From contig JAGSGJ010000004.1 of NCBI GenBank assembly GCA_023955225.1, positions 1 through 64,000 of the forward strand: a stretch of 64,000 nucleotides of DNA, in the 5' to 3' direction. Both the position numbers and the translations under genes were made by a program. Source of the stretch: Sulfurovum sp. (GTDB taxonomy: Bacteria; Campylobacterota; Campylobacteria; Campylobacterales; Sulfurovaceae). Below the pieces are notes generated by a model. That model had not been told where the DNA came from. It ran no database searches and saw nothing but the letters and a program-made list of their open reading frames with translations. Of this stretch, positions 25,311 to 34,378 are shown piece by piece (the stretch's first letter is position 1; the number at the start of each line of letters is the position of its first letter).

Positions 25311-25334
25311 AAAATTTGAGAAGGAATTAATAGC

Positions 25335-25886
25335 ATGAGATTAAAACCACAACAGACAGGGTATGTAGCAACAAAAATCGGGATAGATTTAGCCAATGCA
25401 CCTTTTATCACTATGCCAAAAGGTAGAGAAGCGGTTGTTGAAGCAGCAAAAAAGATCATAGATGAAAATCTTGAAAAAGAACATGCTCTTGATGAAAAAG
25501 TCAAAAAAATTCTCGATGAAAATTATGATGAAATAGAGTTTCAGCATGCGGATGAGAGACAACTCTTTTTTATGATTAAAAAGAAAATGGCTGCAGAACA
25601 TGGTGTGATCATGAACTATGATGACAGATACAATGACCTTGCACACCTTATTTTAGATGAACTGTATGAAAATTATCTTGCAGAATACACAGTGAATGAA
25701 AACCAGGTTAAGAATGTTATTTTTAAATCTTTTAAAGCCTTCGCTGATGCCTTTGATGAGATAGATGACATTGTCTATGCAAAGATAAGAGGCATGGAAA
25801 AAGAAGTGATCCCCGGTTCTCAGGATTATGAACTGCTTTATGAACGATTTTATCAAGAGGAACTTTCGAAAAGAGGTATGTTGTAA
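25335..25886 (+). CDS. DUF507-family protein
   Basis: 183-residue, very acidic and lysine-rich helical protein beginning MRLKPQQTGYVATKIGIDL, which matches the DUF507 family of Campylobacterota and Aquificota. No catalytic motif is visible and the function is unknown. A GAGAAGGA ribosome site lies close to the 3' edge of repeat copy A. Confidence 0.75.
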   Translation: MRLKPQQTGYVATKIGIDLANAPFITMPKGREAVVEAAKKIIDENLEKEHALDEKVKKILDENYDEIEFQHADERQLFFMIKKKMAAEHGVIMNYDDRYNDLAHLILDELYENYLAEYTVNENQVKNVIFKSFKAFADAFDEIDDIVYAKIRGMEKEVIPGSQDYELLYERFYQEELSKRGML

Positions 25887-25985
25887 TGACAAAATTATCA
25901 CTTAGTGCTAATTTTCTTCAGCAAAGCTGTAGCTTTAGTGAGAGGAGTTTTTTGGGGAGCTTGTTCTCAAAAAAAGGAGAAATAT
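25887..25985 (+). promoter_or_regulatory. Structured carA leader (second repeat family)
   Basis: It contains CTTCAGC, a tight 6-bp hairpin AAAGCT/AGCTTT (25923-25928/25931-25936) and TTTAGTGAGAGGAG. The string CTTCA(G)CAAAG...AGCTTTAGTGAGA also occurs in the ispA leader. The carA ribosome site AAAAGGAG follows. Its proximity to carA suggests a role in expression, but no known pyrimidine or arginine riboswitch is recognisable. Confidence 0.4.
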
Positions 25986-27104
25986 ATGAATAAGATATCT
26001 TTATATTTTGAAAATGGACTGATGCTTGAAGCAAAAAGTTTTGGGGCAGAGGGAACATCTGTAGGAGAGATCGTTTTTAACACCTCTCTTACAGGATACC
26101 AAGAGATAGTTACAGATCCTTCTTATGCAGGGCAATTTGTGACATTTACGATGCCTGAGATAGGCAATGTAGGGTGTAATGCACAAGATATGGAGAGTAA
26201 AGGTGCTCACTGTAAAGGTATCATCGTTCGTAGCTATCAGGACCGTCCCTCTAACTTCAGATGCGAAGAGACTTTGGCAGCATTGCTAAAAAGAGAAAAC
26301 ATCCTTGGTATTACTGAGATTGACACACGTTTTTTAACAAAAATGCTTAGAGATGAAGGTGCTATGATGATGGTAGCTTCTACTGAGATACATGATCAGG
26401 ATGAGCTTAAAAAAGTATTGGCATCTTCACCACGCATTGAAGAGGTGAATTATATTGAACAGGTAAGTACAAACGAGAGTTATGTACATACTGAAGCACG
26501 CTACAATACAGATACTTTCCAGTACGATGCACCACAAACTACAAAGAAGATCATTGCACTTGATTTTGGTATTAAAAGAAATATCTTAAATGAACTTACG
26601 CATGCAGGGATGGAAGTAACGGTTGTACCTAACTCTATGTCAGCTGAAGAGATCATTGCTAAGATTGATGCAAAAGAGTGTGACGGTGTATTTCTTTCAA
26701 ATGGACCTGGTGATCCACTTATCTTAAAAGAGGAACAAGAGAAGATTAAAAAACTTATCGCTCGTAAAGTGCCACTTTTTGGTATCTGTCTTGGACACCA
26801 GCTGCTTTCTATCTCACATGGTTACGATACGTATAAATTGAAGTTCGGACATCATGGTGGAAACCATCCTGTGAAAAATACTGTAACAGGTACAGTAGAA
26901 ATTACGGCACAAAATCACAATTATAATGTTCCAGATAACATTACGGAAGTGGCTTCTGTGACGCATGTAAATCTTTTTGATAATACTATCGAGGGGCTCA
27001 AATACAATGATTCTCCAACACTGTCAGTACAACATCACCCAGAAGCAAGTCCCGGACCACATGAAAGTGCATATATCTTTGGCGAATTTGCCAAAATGCT
27101 CTAA
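25986..27104 (+). CDS. carA: Carbamoyl-phosphate synthase small (glutaminase) subunit
   Basis: 372-residue protein that supplies ammonia from glutamine for carbamoyl phosphate. The N-terminal CarA domain includes GEIVFNTSLTGYQEI and TEIDTRFLTKMLRD. The class I glutaminase domain has LSNGPGDP, the nucleophile cysteine in GICLGHQLL and VQHHPEASPGPHES. I use the ATG at 25986 behind AAAAGGAG; an upstream in-frame start would translate the leader. carB is not in the window. Confidence 0.96.
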   Translation: MNKISLYFENGLMLEAKSFGAEGTSVGEIVFNTSLTGYQEIVTDPSYAGQFVTFTMPEIGNVGCNAQDMESKGAHCKGIIVRSYQDRPSNFRCEETLAALLKRENILGITEIDTRFLTKMLRDEGAMMMVASTEIHDQDELKKVLASSPRIEEVNYIEQVSTNESYVHTEARYNTDTFQYDAPQTTKKIIALDFGIKRNILNELTHAGMEVTVVPNSMSAEEIIAKIDAKECDGVFLSNGPGDPLILKEEQEKIKKLIARKVPLFGICLGHQLLSISHGYDTYKLKFGHHGGNHPVKNTVTGTVEITAQNHNYNVPDNITEVASVTHVNLFDNTIEGLKYNDSPTLSVQHHPEASPGPHESAYIFGEFAKML

Positions 27105-27113
27105 GGAAGACAG

Positions 27114-28154
27114 ATGAGAATTGCTATATTGTTTGGTGGATCCAGTTATGAACATGAGATAAGCATTGTTTCTGCTATAACCATGAAGAAAGTGTTAAAA
27201 AACTCTACACTGACTTATATCTTTGTAAGCAGTGATAGAAAGTTTTATCTTATCGATACCGATAAGATAAATTCAAAACTCTTTTCATCAGGTGCGTATA
27301 AAAAATCTAAACAACTTACACTAAAAAATGGCGGCTTTCAAATAGATGGCATGTTTGGAAGTAAGGCTGTGGATTTTGATGTGGTATTGAACCTTATACA
27401 TGGAAGAGATGGAGAAGACGGGAAGATAGCTTCTATGATGGAATTTTACTCTATTCCTTTCATCTCTCCACGTATGGAGGCTTCGGCACTCTCGTATAAT
27501 AAACTCTATACCAAATTTTTAGCAGAGAGTTTAGGTGTCAAAACGGTAGCTTATGAATATCTTTCTAAAAATGATGAGAGAAACATTTGTATGGATTACC
27601 CTGTGATTATTAAACCGGTACGTTTAGGGTCAAGCATCGGTGTGAGTATCGTAAAAGAAGCTTCAGAGATTGATTACGCACTTGATGTTGCATTTGAATT
27701 TGATACAGACGTGATCGTTGAGCCTTTTATCGAAGGTGTCAAAGAGTTTAACCAGGCAGGCTCATACACGAATGAGTGGGAACTTTCCATTGTAGAAGAA
27801 CCACATAAAGAAGAATTTTTGGATTTTGAAAAAAAATACATGGACTTTTCTAGAGATTCACAAGTGTTAGCAGCGGATATCTCTGATGAATTAAAAGTGA
27901 AGATTCAAGAGAGCTTTAAAAAGATCTATGACCCTCTTTTTAAAGGGAGCATCATACGTTGTGACTTCTTTGTTGTGGATGATGAAGTTCTTCTTAATGA
28001 GATCAATCCTATACCAGGTTCCATGGCGAACTATCTGTTTGAAGATTTTGAAGGTATGGTAGAGAGACTCTCAAGCAATCTGCCTAAAGAGCAAAACATA
28101 GCTGTAGATTACCAATACATTCATTCTATCCAAAGTGCTAAAGGCAAAGCATAA
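27114..28154 (+). CDS. ddl: D-alanine--D-alanine ligase
   Basis: 346-residue ATP-grasp ligase making D-Ala-D-Ala for peptidoglycan. It begins ILFGGSSYEHEISIVSA, has IHGRDGEDGKIASMMEF, PVIIKPVRLGSSIGVSIV, and ends with the metal-binding NEINPIPGSMANYLF. It starts 9 bases after carA and is probably cotranscribed with it. No clear terminator follows; the next 220 bases are very AT-rich. Confidence 0.95.
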   Translation: MRIAILFGGSSYEHEISIVSAITMKKVLKNSTLTYIFVSSDRKFYLIDTDKINSKLFSSGAYKKSKQLTLKNGGFQIDGMFGSKAVDFDVVLNLIHGRDGEDGKIASMMEFYSIPFISPRMEASALSYNKLYTKFLAESLGVKTVAYEYLSKNDERNICMDYPVIIKPVRLGSSIGVSIVKEASEIDYALDVAFEFDTDVIVEPFIEGVKEFNQAGSYTNEWELSIVEEPHKEEFLDFEKKYMDFSRDSQVLAADISDELKVKIQESFKKIYDPLFKGSIIRCDFFVVDDEVLLNEINPIPGSMANYLFEDFEGMVERLSSNLPKEQNIAVDYQYIHSIQSAKGKA

Positions 28155-28374
28155 ATTCACATCTATGGTCCATATGGGATCATAGAATATATAAAAATAA
28201 TTTATATAAATTATAAAAACTAATATAAAATAAAAATTCCCCCTTTCTGTAACTTAATAGTGTTAATTATGTGTTAAATGATGTATAAACAATACATTTT
28301 CATTGCGATTTAAGTGATTATGGACTAAAATAGTGGGTATTTTTAAAAATATAGACATAAACATGGGAGTGTAT

Positions 28375-29169
28375 ATGAAGAAAATTGTGATGCTTATATT
28401 ACTGTTTCTAACTGTACTACAAGCCGAGTCTTTAGGTATAAATGAAAAGTTAGGTGAATACGTTCCACTTGATTTAACATTTATAAATGAAGAGGGTAAA
28501 AGTAAAACACTTAAAGAGTATATGGATGGGAAACCGACTATTATCTCTTTAAACTACTATCGATGTGGCGGTATTTGCGGCCCACAGCTTGCAGATATGG
28601 CAAAATTGTTTTCTAGACTTGATTTGTCTGAAAATACTGATTATAAGGTACTAACTATTAGTTTTGCTCAGGATGAAACACCTCCTTTGGCTAAAGCCAA
28701 AAGAGATATGTATCATAAAGTTATGAGTAGACCTTATGTTCAAGATGCATGGCATTTTTTAATAAGTGAAAATAACTCTTCGGCTGTTATTGCCGATAAA
28801 GTGGGATTTTCGTATAAAAAAACGGTTACAGAAGCGGGGGTTGTTGACTGGATACATGCATCAACACTTATCGTTATCTCACCAGAGGGAAAAATTACAC
28901 GTTACCTTAACGGTATCGAACAACTACCTTTTGATGTTAAAATGGCTGTACTTGAATCAGCACAAGGAAAAGTTGGACCGACCATAGCTAAAACATTACT
29001 GTACTGCTTCTCATATGACCCAAAAGGTAAAACATATATTTTTGCCTGGGAAAAAGTAGCAGCAACTGTAATCTTAATCATCACGATCATCTTTTTTATC
29101 TGGCTTGTAAAAGCAGGAAGAAGAGACCAAGAAGATCATCAAAACCAAAGGAGAAACTTAGATGAGTAA
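28375..29169 (+). CDS. SCO1/SenC-family copper chaperone with C-terminal membrane anchor
   Basis: 264-residue thioredoxin-fold protein. A signal peptide (1-18) precedes the Cu-binding CGGIC (C64-C68), and the distal histidine is in VDWIHASTLIVI, the three ligands of SCO proteins. A hydrophobic span (about 222-244) with a charged tail anchors it at the C-terminus, which is longer than in many SCO proteins. I start at 28375 behind GGGAG. Its end overlaps the oxidase subunit I start by 8 bases, so it probably inserts copper into the CuA centre of the adjacent caa3-type oxidase. Confidence 0.88.
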   Translation: MKKIVMLILLFLTVLQAESLGINEKLGEYVPLDLTFINEEGKSKTLKEYMDGKPTIISLNYYRCGGICGPQLADMAKLFSRLDLSENTDYKVLTISFAQDETPPLAKAKRDMYHKVMSRPYVQDAWHFLISENNSSAVIADKVGFSYKKTVTEAGVVDWIHASTLIVISPEGKITRYLNGIEQLPFDVKMAVLESAQGKVGPTIAKTLLYCFSYDPKGKTYIFAWEKVAATVILIITIIFFIWLVKAGRRDQEDHQNQRRNLDE

Positions 29170-30817
29170 AACTTATTTCGACGAAACACACTGTGCCATT
29201 GGGCACCCTAAAAGTACATTCATGCAGTGGATGCTTACAATCGACCATAAAAGAATTGGTATCATGTATGCAGCTGTTATGTTTACGTTCTTTTTTGTAG
29301 CTGTATTTACAGCATTTGCAATGAGATTGGAGCTATTAGCACCAGGTGGACAGTACATGGATGGAAACACATTTAACCAGGCGTTTACACTTCACGGCGT
29401 GATCATGATCTTCCTTTTCATTATCCCGGGGATCCCTGCGATATTTGGAAACATTGTTATGCCACTTATGATCGGCGCGAAAGATGTATCTTTCCCAAGA
29501 CTTAACTGGTTTACATTCTGGCTTTACATCGCAGGTTGTTGTATTGCACTTGCATCACTCTTTATCGGTGAAGGTGTAGCAGATACAGGTTGGACATTTT
29601 ATGCACCATACTCTATGAATACAGGAACAAATGTTATTATGGCACTTGTAGCTGCATTTGTTCTTGGTTTTGCATCTATTCTTACTGGTCTTAACTTCCT
29701 TGTTACTATCCATAGACTTAGAGCACCAGGTATGACATTCTTTAAAATGCCACTCTTTGTATGGGGTATCTACGCAACTGCATGGATCCAACTTCTTGCA
29801 ACACCTGTTGTTGGTATTACACTTGTACTTGCTATCATGGAAAAATACTTCGGTATTGGTATCTTTGACCCAGCTAAAGGTGGAGACCCGGTATTGTTCC
29901 AACACTTATTCTGGATCTACTCTCACCCTGCTGTTTATCTTATGATTCTTCCAGCATTTGGTATTATGTCTGAGATCATTCCTACATTCTCAAGAAAAGA
30001 AATTTTCGGTTACCGTACAATTGCTCTTTCTTCAGCATCGATTGCAGGTATTGGTTACTTGGTATGGGGTCACCACCTTTATACTTCAGGTATGTCAGAT
30101 ACAGCGAAAACAGTATTCTCATTCTTAACTTTCTTTGTTGCTATTCCAACAGGTGTTAAGTTCTATGACTGGGTTGCTACAATGTACCAAGGTAAAATCA
30201 TTCTTTCAACACCTATGATTTGGGCATTGGGTACAATTATTACTTTTGCTATCGGTGGTATTACAGGTATTACGATCACTATGATTGGTCTTGATATTCA
30301 CTTACAGGATACTTACTATACAGTTGCGCACTTCCATTACGCTATTCTTGGTGGGGTTGTGTTCTTGATGTTTGCAGGTATGCACTACTGGTTCCCATTG
30401 ATTACAGGTAAAATGTATAATGAAAGAAAAGCAAAAATTGCTTTCTATTTGAACTTTGTTGGATTTAACCTTCTTTGGTTCCCAATGTTCATCGCTGGTT
30501 ACTACGGTATGCCAAGACGTTACTTTGACTACCTTCCAGAGTTCCAGATATATCACCAGATTTCATTTGTAGGAGCAGTGATCTTTGTCGCTGGTCTTAT
30601 CTATATGTTCTGGGTATTCTTTAAAGGTTGGACAAAAGGTGAAGCAGCAACACCAAACCCATGGCATGCTACAACACTAGAGTGGCACTTACCAACATCA
30701 CCACCGCCACTAGAGAACCACACGAAAGTTCCTTACGTTGACTTTAATCCATATGAGTATCACCATGGTGAGCCAGTGGTTAAGTTTAATTACGAAACTA
30801 TGCAAAGGATTGACTAA
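29162..30817 (+). CDS. coxA: Cytochrome c oxidase subunit I (heme-copper oxidase, A2-type)
   Basis: 551-residue, 12-span catalytic subunit that reduces O2 at heme a3-CuB and pumps protons. Heme a ligands are H78 (LHGVIM) and H392; CuB ligands are H255, H304 and H305; the heme a3 ligand is H390 (VAHFHY); the cross-linked tyrosine is Y259. The motif YSHPAVY (253-259) replaces the HPEVY of mitochondrial-type enzymes: the D-channel glutamate is missing and the Y-S pair is present, which defines the A2 subfamily. Highly T/A-biased codons match the other oxidase genes. Confidence 0.95.
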   Translation: MSKTYFDETHCAIGHPKSTFMQWMLTIDHKRIGIMYAAVMFTFFFVAVFTAFAMRLELLAPGGQYMDGNTFNQAFTLHGVIMIFLFIIPGIPAIFGNIVMPLMIGAKDVSFPRLNWFTFWLYIAGCCIALASLFIGEGVADTGWTFYAPYSMNTGTNVIMALVAAFVLGFASILTGLNFLVTIHRLRAPGMTFFKMPLFVWGIYATAWIQLLATPVVGITLVLAIMEKYFGIGIFDPAKGGDPVLFQHLFWIYSHPAVYLMILPAFGIMSEIIPTFSRKEIFGYRTIALSSASIAGIGYLVWGHHLYTSGMSDTAKTVFSFLTFFVAIPTGVKFYDWVATMYQGKIILSTPMIWALGTIITFAIGGITGITITMIGLDIHLQDTYYTVAHFHYAILGGVVFLMFAGMHYWFPLITGKMYNERKAKIAFYLNFVGFNLLWFPMFIAGYYGMPRRYFDYLPEFQIYHQISFVGAVIFVAGLIYMFWVFFKGWTKGEAATPNPWHATTLEWHLPTSPPPLENHTKVPYVDFNPYEYHHGEPVVKFNYETMQRID

Positions 30818-31542
30818 TGTCACACGAGTATGTACCAGAAATCGCAACAGACCGCGAGGGGAACCAGCATGAGGTTCAAGGATGGCAAGGTGACTTTTAC
30901 GGTGGGAAACTAGGTTTCTGGCTGTTTATGCTTACAGAAGTAATGATGTTTGGTGCAATGTTTCTTGCACTGGCATACTACAATACACTTCACCCACAAG
31001 ACTTTTTAGATGCATCTGCATCTTTAAACAGACTACTAGGTGGTACTAACACAGTGATCTTACTTGTGTCTGCACTTACTATGGGATTAGGTTTACTTAA
31101 AATGAGAGCAGGCGATCTAAAAGGCGCTAAGCTTATGATCTGGGCGACTATCATTATGGCAGTTGCCTTCTTGGTGATCAAAGGTTTTGAATGGTCAGCT
31201 GAGTATCACCACGGTATTTTCTTACTACACGATAAACTATTACCGGGATCAGATTTTCCATTTGGTCAGAAATTGTTCTTTGGACTTTACTTTACGATGA
31301 CGGGACTTCACGGTTTCCACATTATCATTGGTATTGGTCTTATGCTTTGGTTACTTAAAAGAATCAATGCTGGTAAAGTAAGCCAAGATCATCATTTACT
31401 TTTTTGGAATATCGCACTATACTGGGATATCGTACACCTTATTTGGGTATTCGTATTCCCTTATTACTACATGATCGGAGCTGATGGTATTCAAATGTCA
31501 GACTTCAGTATGATTTTCGGAGGAGGTACAGATGGACACTAA
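30817..31542 (+). CDS. coxC: Cytochrome c oxidase subunit III
   Basis: 241-residue membrane protein with about seven spans. Typical subunit III stretches are GKLGFWLFMLTEVMMFG, GLHGFHIIIGI and FWNIALYWDIVHLIWVFVFPYYYMIG. It overlaps the subunit I stop by one base (TAATG) and the subunit IV start by 11 bases, showing tight coupling within the operon. Confidence 0.93.
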   Translation: MSHEYVPEIATDREGNQHEVQGWQGDFYGGKLGFWLFMLTEVMMFGAMFLALAYYNTLHPQDFLDASASLNRLLGGTNTVILLVSALTMGLGLLKMRAGDLKGAKLMIWATIIMAVAFLVIKGFEWSAEYHHGIFLLHDKLLPGSDFPFGQKLFFGLYFTMTGLHGFHIIIGIGLMLWLLKRINAGKVSQDHHLLFWNIALYWDIVHLIWVFVFPYYYMIGADGIQMSDFSMIFGGGTDGH

Positions 31543-31879
31543 TACAGTAAATTATCAAGAAGAGAAAAAAATATATTATAAAGTACTTGTAGGATTATTA
31601 TTGCTAACAGCAGTAACATTTGTGCAGCCAGGTTTATTTATGACACATTCAACATTTTTGGCACAAATGCTAATCGCGGTAACTAAGGGATGGTTGATTG
31701 TTATGTATTACATGCACTTAAAAGGCGAGAAACTAATTACAGCAATGGTGTGGTTTGCACTAGCACTTGTAACAGTTTTCTTTATTATTGTAATTGGTAT
31801 CGATGTTGTCAATTTCCAATTTGGAGCTGAAAGTCATATTACTGCTCCTGCAGCACACACTGCTCACGCAGCACATTAA
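31532..31879 (+). CDS. Cytochrome c oxidase subunit IV (bacterial caa3-type)
   Basis: 115-residue membrane protein with three spans (about 16-36, 42-62 and 71-93) and a histidine/alanine-rich tail (TAPAAHTAHAAH). Size, position after subunit III and the central KGWLIVMYYMHLKGEK match bacterial oxidase subunit IV. A GGAGG ribosome site lies inside the end of coxC. Confidence 0.85.
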   Translation: MDTNTVNYQEEKKIYYKVLVGLLLLTAVTFVQPGLFMTHSTFLAQMLIAVTKGWLIVMYYMHLKGEKLITAMVWFALALVTVFFIIVIGIDVVNFQFGAESHITAPAAHTAHAAH

Positions 31880-31893
31880 GAGAGGTTTTACAT

Positions 31894-32889
31894 ATGAAAT
31901 TAGAAGGATTTAGTTCAAGTGCATCAAGCTTTAACGCAGATATGGATTTTGCGTTTTGGCTGCACGTATGGATTTCAGTTGCACTATTTTTATCGGTAGT
32001 TGGACCCATGTTCTATTTTGCATGGAAATACCGTGCAGATAAAGTTAAGAATGAAGATGTTGGTACGTTAACGCACCATACGACATTAGAATTGGCATGG
32101 ACGATTATACCTATTATTGCAGTAATGTTTTTCTTTTACTACGGTAATACAACAATGCAAATGTTCAGAACAATGCCGGCAGAGTCACAAAGTATCGTGA
32201 TCGATGTTGAAGGTTCTAAATGGAAGTGGAAATATGAGTATCCAGCGAATGAAAGTGGATATGTTCATAAGATCGGTGGCGTGTATACAAAACCTGTCAT
32301 GGATGATAAGGGTAATGTAATTGAAGCGGGTACTATGGGTATCTCTGCACTTTATGTACCAGTGAACACAAATATCATCTTAAATATGACTGCACCTGTA
32401 GATGATGTTATTCACTCATACTATGTACCAGCTTTCCGTATGAAAGAAGATGTTGTACCAGGACGTGTAACAAAACAATGGTTTAATGCCAACAAAGTAG
32501 GTGAGTATGATGTTGAGTGTGCTGAGTACTGTGGTACTGATCACTCTTACATGTATTCTAAGATCGTAGTTATGGAAAAAGATGCGTATGACGCATGGTT
32601 CAACGGTGATAAAGAAGATACACCAAAAGGTAACTTCCCTAAAGATGGGGCAGCACTTTATGCACAAAACGGATGTGCTTCATGTCACTCTATTGACACT
32701 GATGCAACTTTAGTTGGTCCAAGTCTTAAAGGTATCGGAGCGAAATATGACTCTAAGTATCTTGCTGATGCGATCACTAATCCAGATAAAGATGTTCCAG
32801 AAGGATTCTACCCAGGTATTATGCCAGCGTTTAATCTTCCAGCAGAAGACCTTTCAACACTCATTAAATACATGGAAACAGGTAAATAA
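31894..32889 (+). CDS. coxB: Cytochrome c oxidase subunit II fused to cytochrome c (caa3-type)
   Basis: 331-residue subunit with two N-terminal spans (about 20-42 and 66-86) and a periplasmic cupredoxin domain carrying the full CuA set: an upstream histidine in VIHSYYVPAFRMK, then CAEYCGTDHSYM. A C-terminal cytochrome c domain has CASCH near residue 260 and a methionine ligand in PGIMPAF. The fusion defines a caa3-type oxidase, in which the built-in heme receives electrons. There is no lipobox. It ends on the ctaB start (1-base overlap). Confidence 0.95.
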   Translation: MKLEGFSSSASSFNADMDFAFWLHVWISVALFLSVVGPMFYFAWKYRADKVKNEDVGTLTHHTTLELAWTIIPIIAVMFFFYYGNTTMQMFRTMPAESQSIVIDVEGSKWKWKYEYPANESGYVHKIGGVYTKPVMDDKGNVIEAGTMGISALYVPVNTNIILNMTAPVDDVIHSYYVPAFRMKEDVVPGRVTKQWFNANKVGEYDVECAEYCGTDHSYMYSKIVVMEKDAYDAWFNGDKEDTPKGNFPKDGAALYAQNGCASCHSIDTDATLVGPSLKGIGAKYDSKYLADAITNPDKDVPEGFYPGIMPAFNLPAEDLSTLIKYMETGK

Positions 32890-33752
32890 TGATTAAAGAC
32901 TTTTTTGTAGTCACCAAGTTTATTCTCTCCTTTGCAGTAAGTTTATCTGCACTCTTTGCCTATATTATGGCAAAGGGAGAGATTGGTTTAGATATGTTCC
33001 TTGCTACCTTCTCTGTGCTTTTAGTAGCTATGGGTGTTTCTACTCTCAATCAAGTTCAAGAGTATAGAGAAGATTCCAAGATGGAAAGAACGAAGAATCG
33101 TCCTATTGCAGCTGGCCGTATGTCACCTCGTACAGGAACAATCATCGCAGTTGTACTAATCCTGATCTCATTAGCGTTCATATACTCACTTTTAGGGATC
33201 ACAGGTATTAACTTTTTTGCTTTTGCATTCATCTGGTATAACCTTATGTATACACCGATGAAAAAGAGATCTGCTTTGGCAGTAGTTCCTGGAGCGATAC
33301 TCGGTGTGATCCCCCCAGCTATAGGATGGCTTGTTGCAGGACATACACTCTTTGAACTAGAATTCATTGCTCTGGCTGTATATTATTTTATTTGGCAAGT
33401 CCCACACTTTTGGTTACTTGTGATGCTCTTTCACGGTGACTATAAAGATGGTGGCTACCCAACAGCGATGCGTCTCTTTGGTGAGGGTACACTTCAAAGA
33501 CTCACCTTTGTGTGGTTGATGCTTACTATCCAGGCGGGTGTATTTATGGTCTATACCTTTAACGTATACTCCAATATCACTATTGCTCTTTCTATAGCAT
33601 TTGGTGTGTGGGCATTTATGACATCTATCAAACTGCTAAAAAAAGAATTTCATCTTACAGATGCCCGATCTATATTTTGGAAGATAAATGCAGCCTTTTT
33701 AGGTATTATCATACTTCTTAGTATTGATGAATATATTAAACATCATCTATAA
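32889..33752 (+). CDS. ctaB: Protoheme IX farnesyltransferase (heme O synthase)
   Basis: 287-residue UbiA-family prenyltransferase with about eight or nine spans that makes heme O, the precursor of heme A for the adjacent oxidase. The conserved loop with D-x-x-M-x-R-T-K-N-R-P is present (61-72, ending NRPIAAGRMSP), as are YTPMKKRS and WQVPHFWLL. No heme A synthase (CtaA) is visible in the window. A strong hairpin follows the gene. Confidence 0.93.
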   Translation: MIKDFFVVTKFILSFAVSLSALFAYIMAKGEIGLDMFLATFSVLLVAMGVSTLNQVQEYREDSKMERTKNRPIAAGRMSPRTGTIIAVVLILISLAFIYSLLGITGINFFAFAFIWYNLMYTPMKKRSALAVVPGAILGVIPPAIGWLVAGHTLFELEFIALAVYYFIWQVPHFWLLVMLFHGDYKDGGYPTAMRLFGEGTLQRLTFVWLMLTIQAGVFMVYTFNVYSNITIALSIAFGVWAFMTSIKLLKKEFHLTDARSIFWKINAAFLGIIILLSIDEYIKHHL

Positions 33753-33765
33753 AGCTCTACTACGT

Positions 33766-33787
33766 AATAGCAGATTTTTCTGCTATT
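33766..33787 (+). terminator. Terminator of the caa3 oxidase operon
   Basis: A perfect 8-bp stem, AATAGCAG/CTGCTATT, with a 6-nt T-rich loop, 14 bases after ctaB. Confidence 0.65.
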
Positions 33788-33844
33788 AATCTCCAGTTTA
33801 TAAAAACCTACTACACTTTCAAAGCTATATTTCAAGGAAACACT

Positions 33845-34378
33845 ATGCAAGAACAACACTACGCCCTTAAAACAATTTTAGAGAGTGTCTTTAAAGAAAA
33901 AAACAACAAGATTACAAAAAGACTTATTCATAATAATGCACTTTTGGGCGGGTTAAGCAGCAAGTGGATCAAATTTGCTTTTATCATTATGCCGTTTGCT
34001 ATGTATGCAGCTATTTTCAACCCCACTTCATTTAAAGAATTAGGTATAGCACAGGCTATTGTTTTTTATATCATTCTGCTGGTATTTGCTATGCAGATCG
34101 TAGTAGCATCAACATACTTTAACAATAAAAAAGTAGTTAAGACTGCTGCAAAAGCATGGGAGGATTATTTCCCTGGTGTTGATTTTAAAATGATCATCTC
34201 TTCTGGGACAACACCGTATGTTGATTTCAAAAAACATTATGAGTTAGCACTGAAGGATGGTCTTGTAGGTGATGCATTAAAGAAGAGGTTGGATGATGCT
34301 TTTAGACAGATGGAAGAAGAAAACAGTATTCTTGTAGAGGCGATGAGAAGAGATAAAGAAAAAAAGGAAGGTAAATAA
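33845..34378 (+). CDS. Uncharacterised two-span membrane protein
   Basis: 177 residues: a basic N-terminal region, two hydrophobic spans (about 40-58 and 66-90), and a cytoplasmic-looking C-terminal part rich in lysine and glutamate ending in a helical stretch. No family is recognised. It starts behind AAGGAA and runs directly into the Sel1-repeat gene with no gap. Its position between two terminal oxidase operons suggests but does not show a respiratory role. Confidence 0.65.
   Translation: MQEQHYALKTILESVFKEKNNKITKRLIHNNALLGGLSSKWIKFAFIIMPFAMYAAIFNPTSFKELGIAQAIVFYIILLVFAMQIVVASTYFNNKKVVKTAAKAWEDYFPGVDFKMIISSGTTPYVDFKKHYELALKDGLVGDALKKRLDDAFRQMEEENSILVEAMRRDKEKKEGK

Noticed and set aside
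28155..28374. Possible small gene or transfer junction in the very AT-rich gap before the SCO gene
   Set aside because: No ORF with a ribosome site is present; the composition is compatible with a promoter region, and a TAAAAT box lies near 28325.
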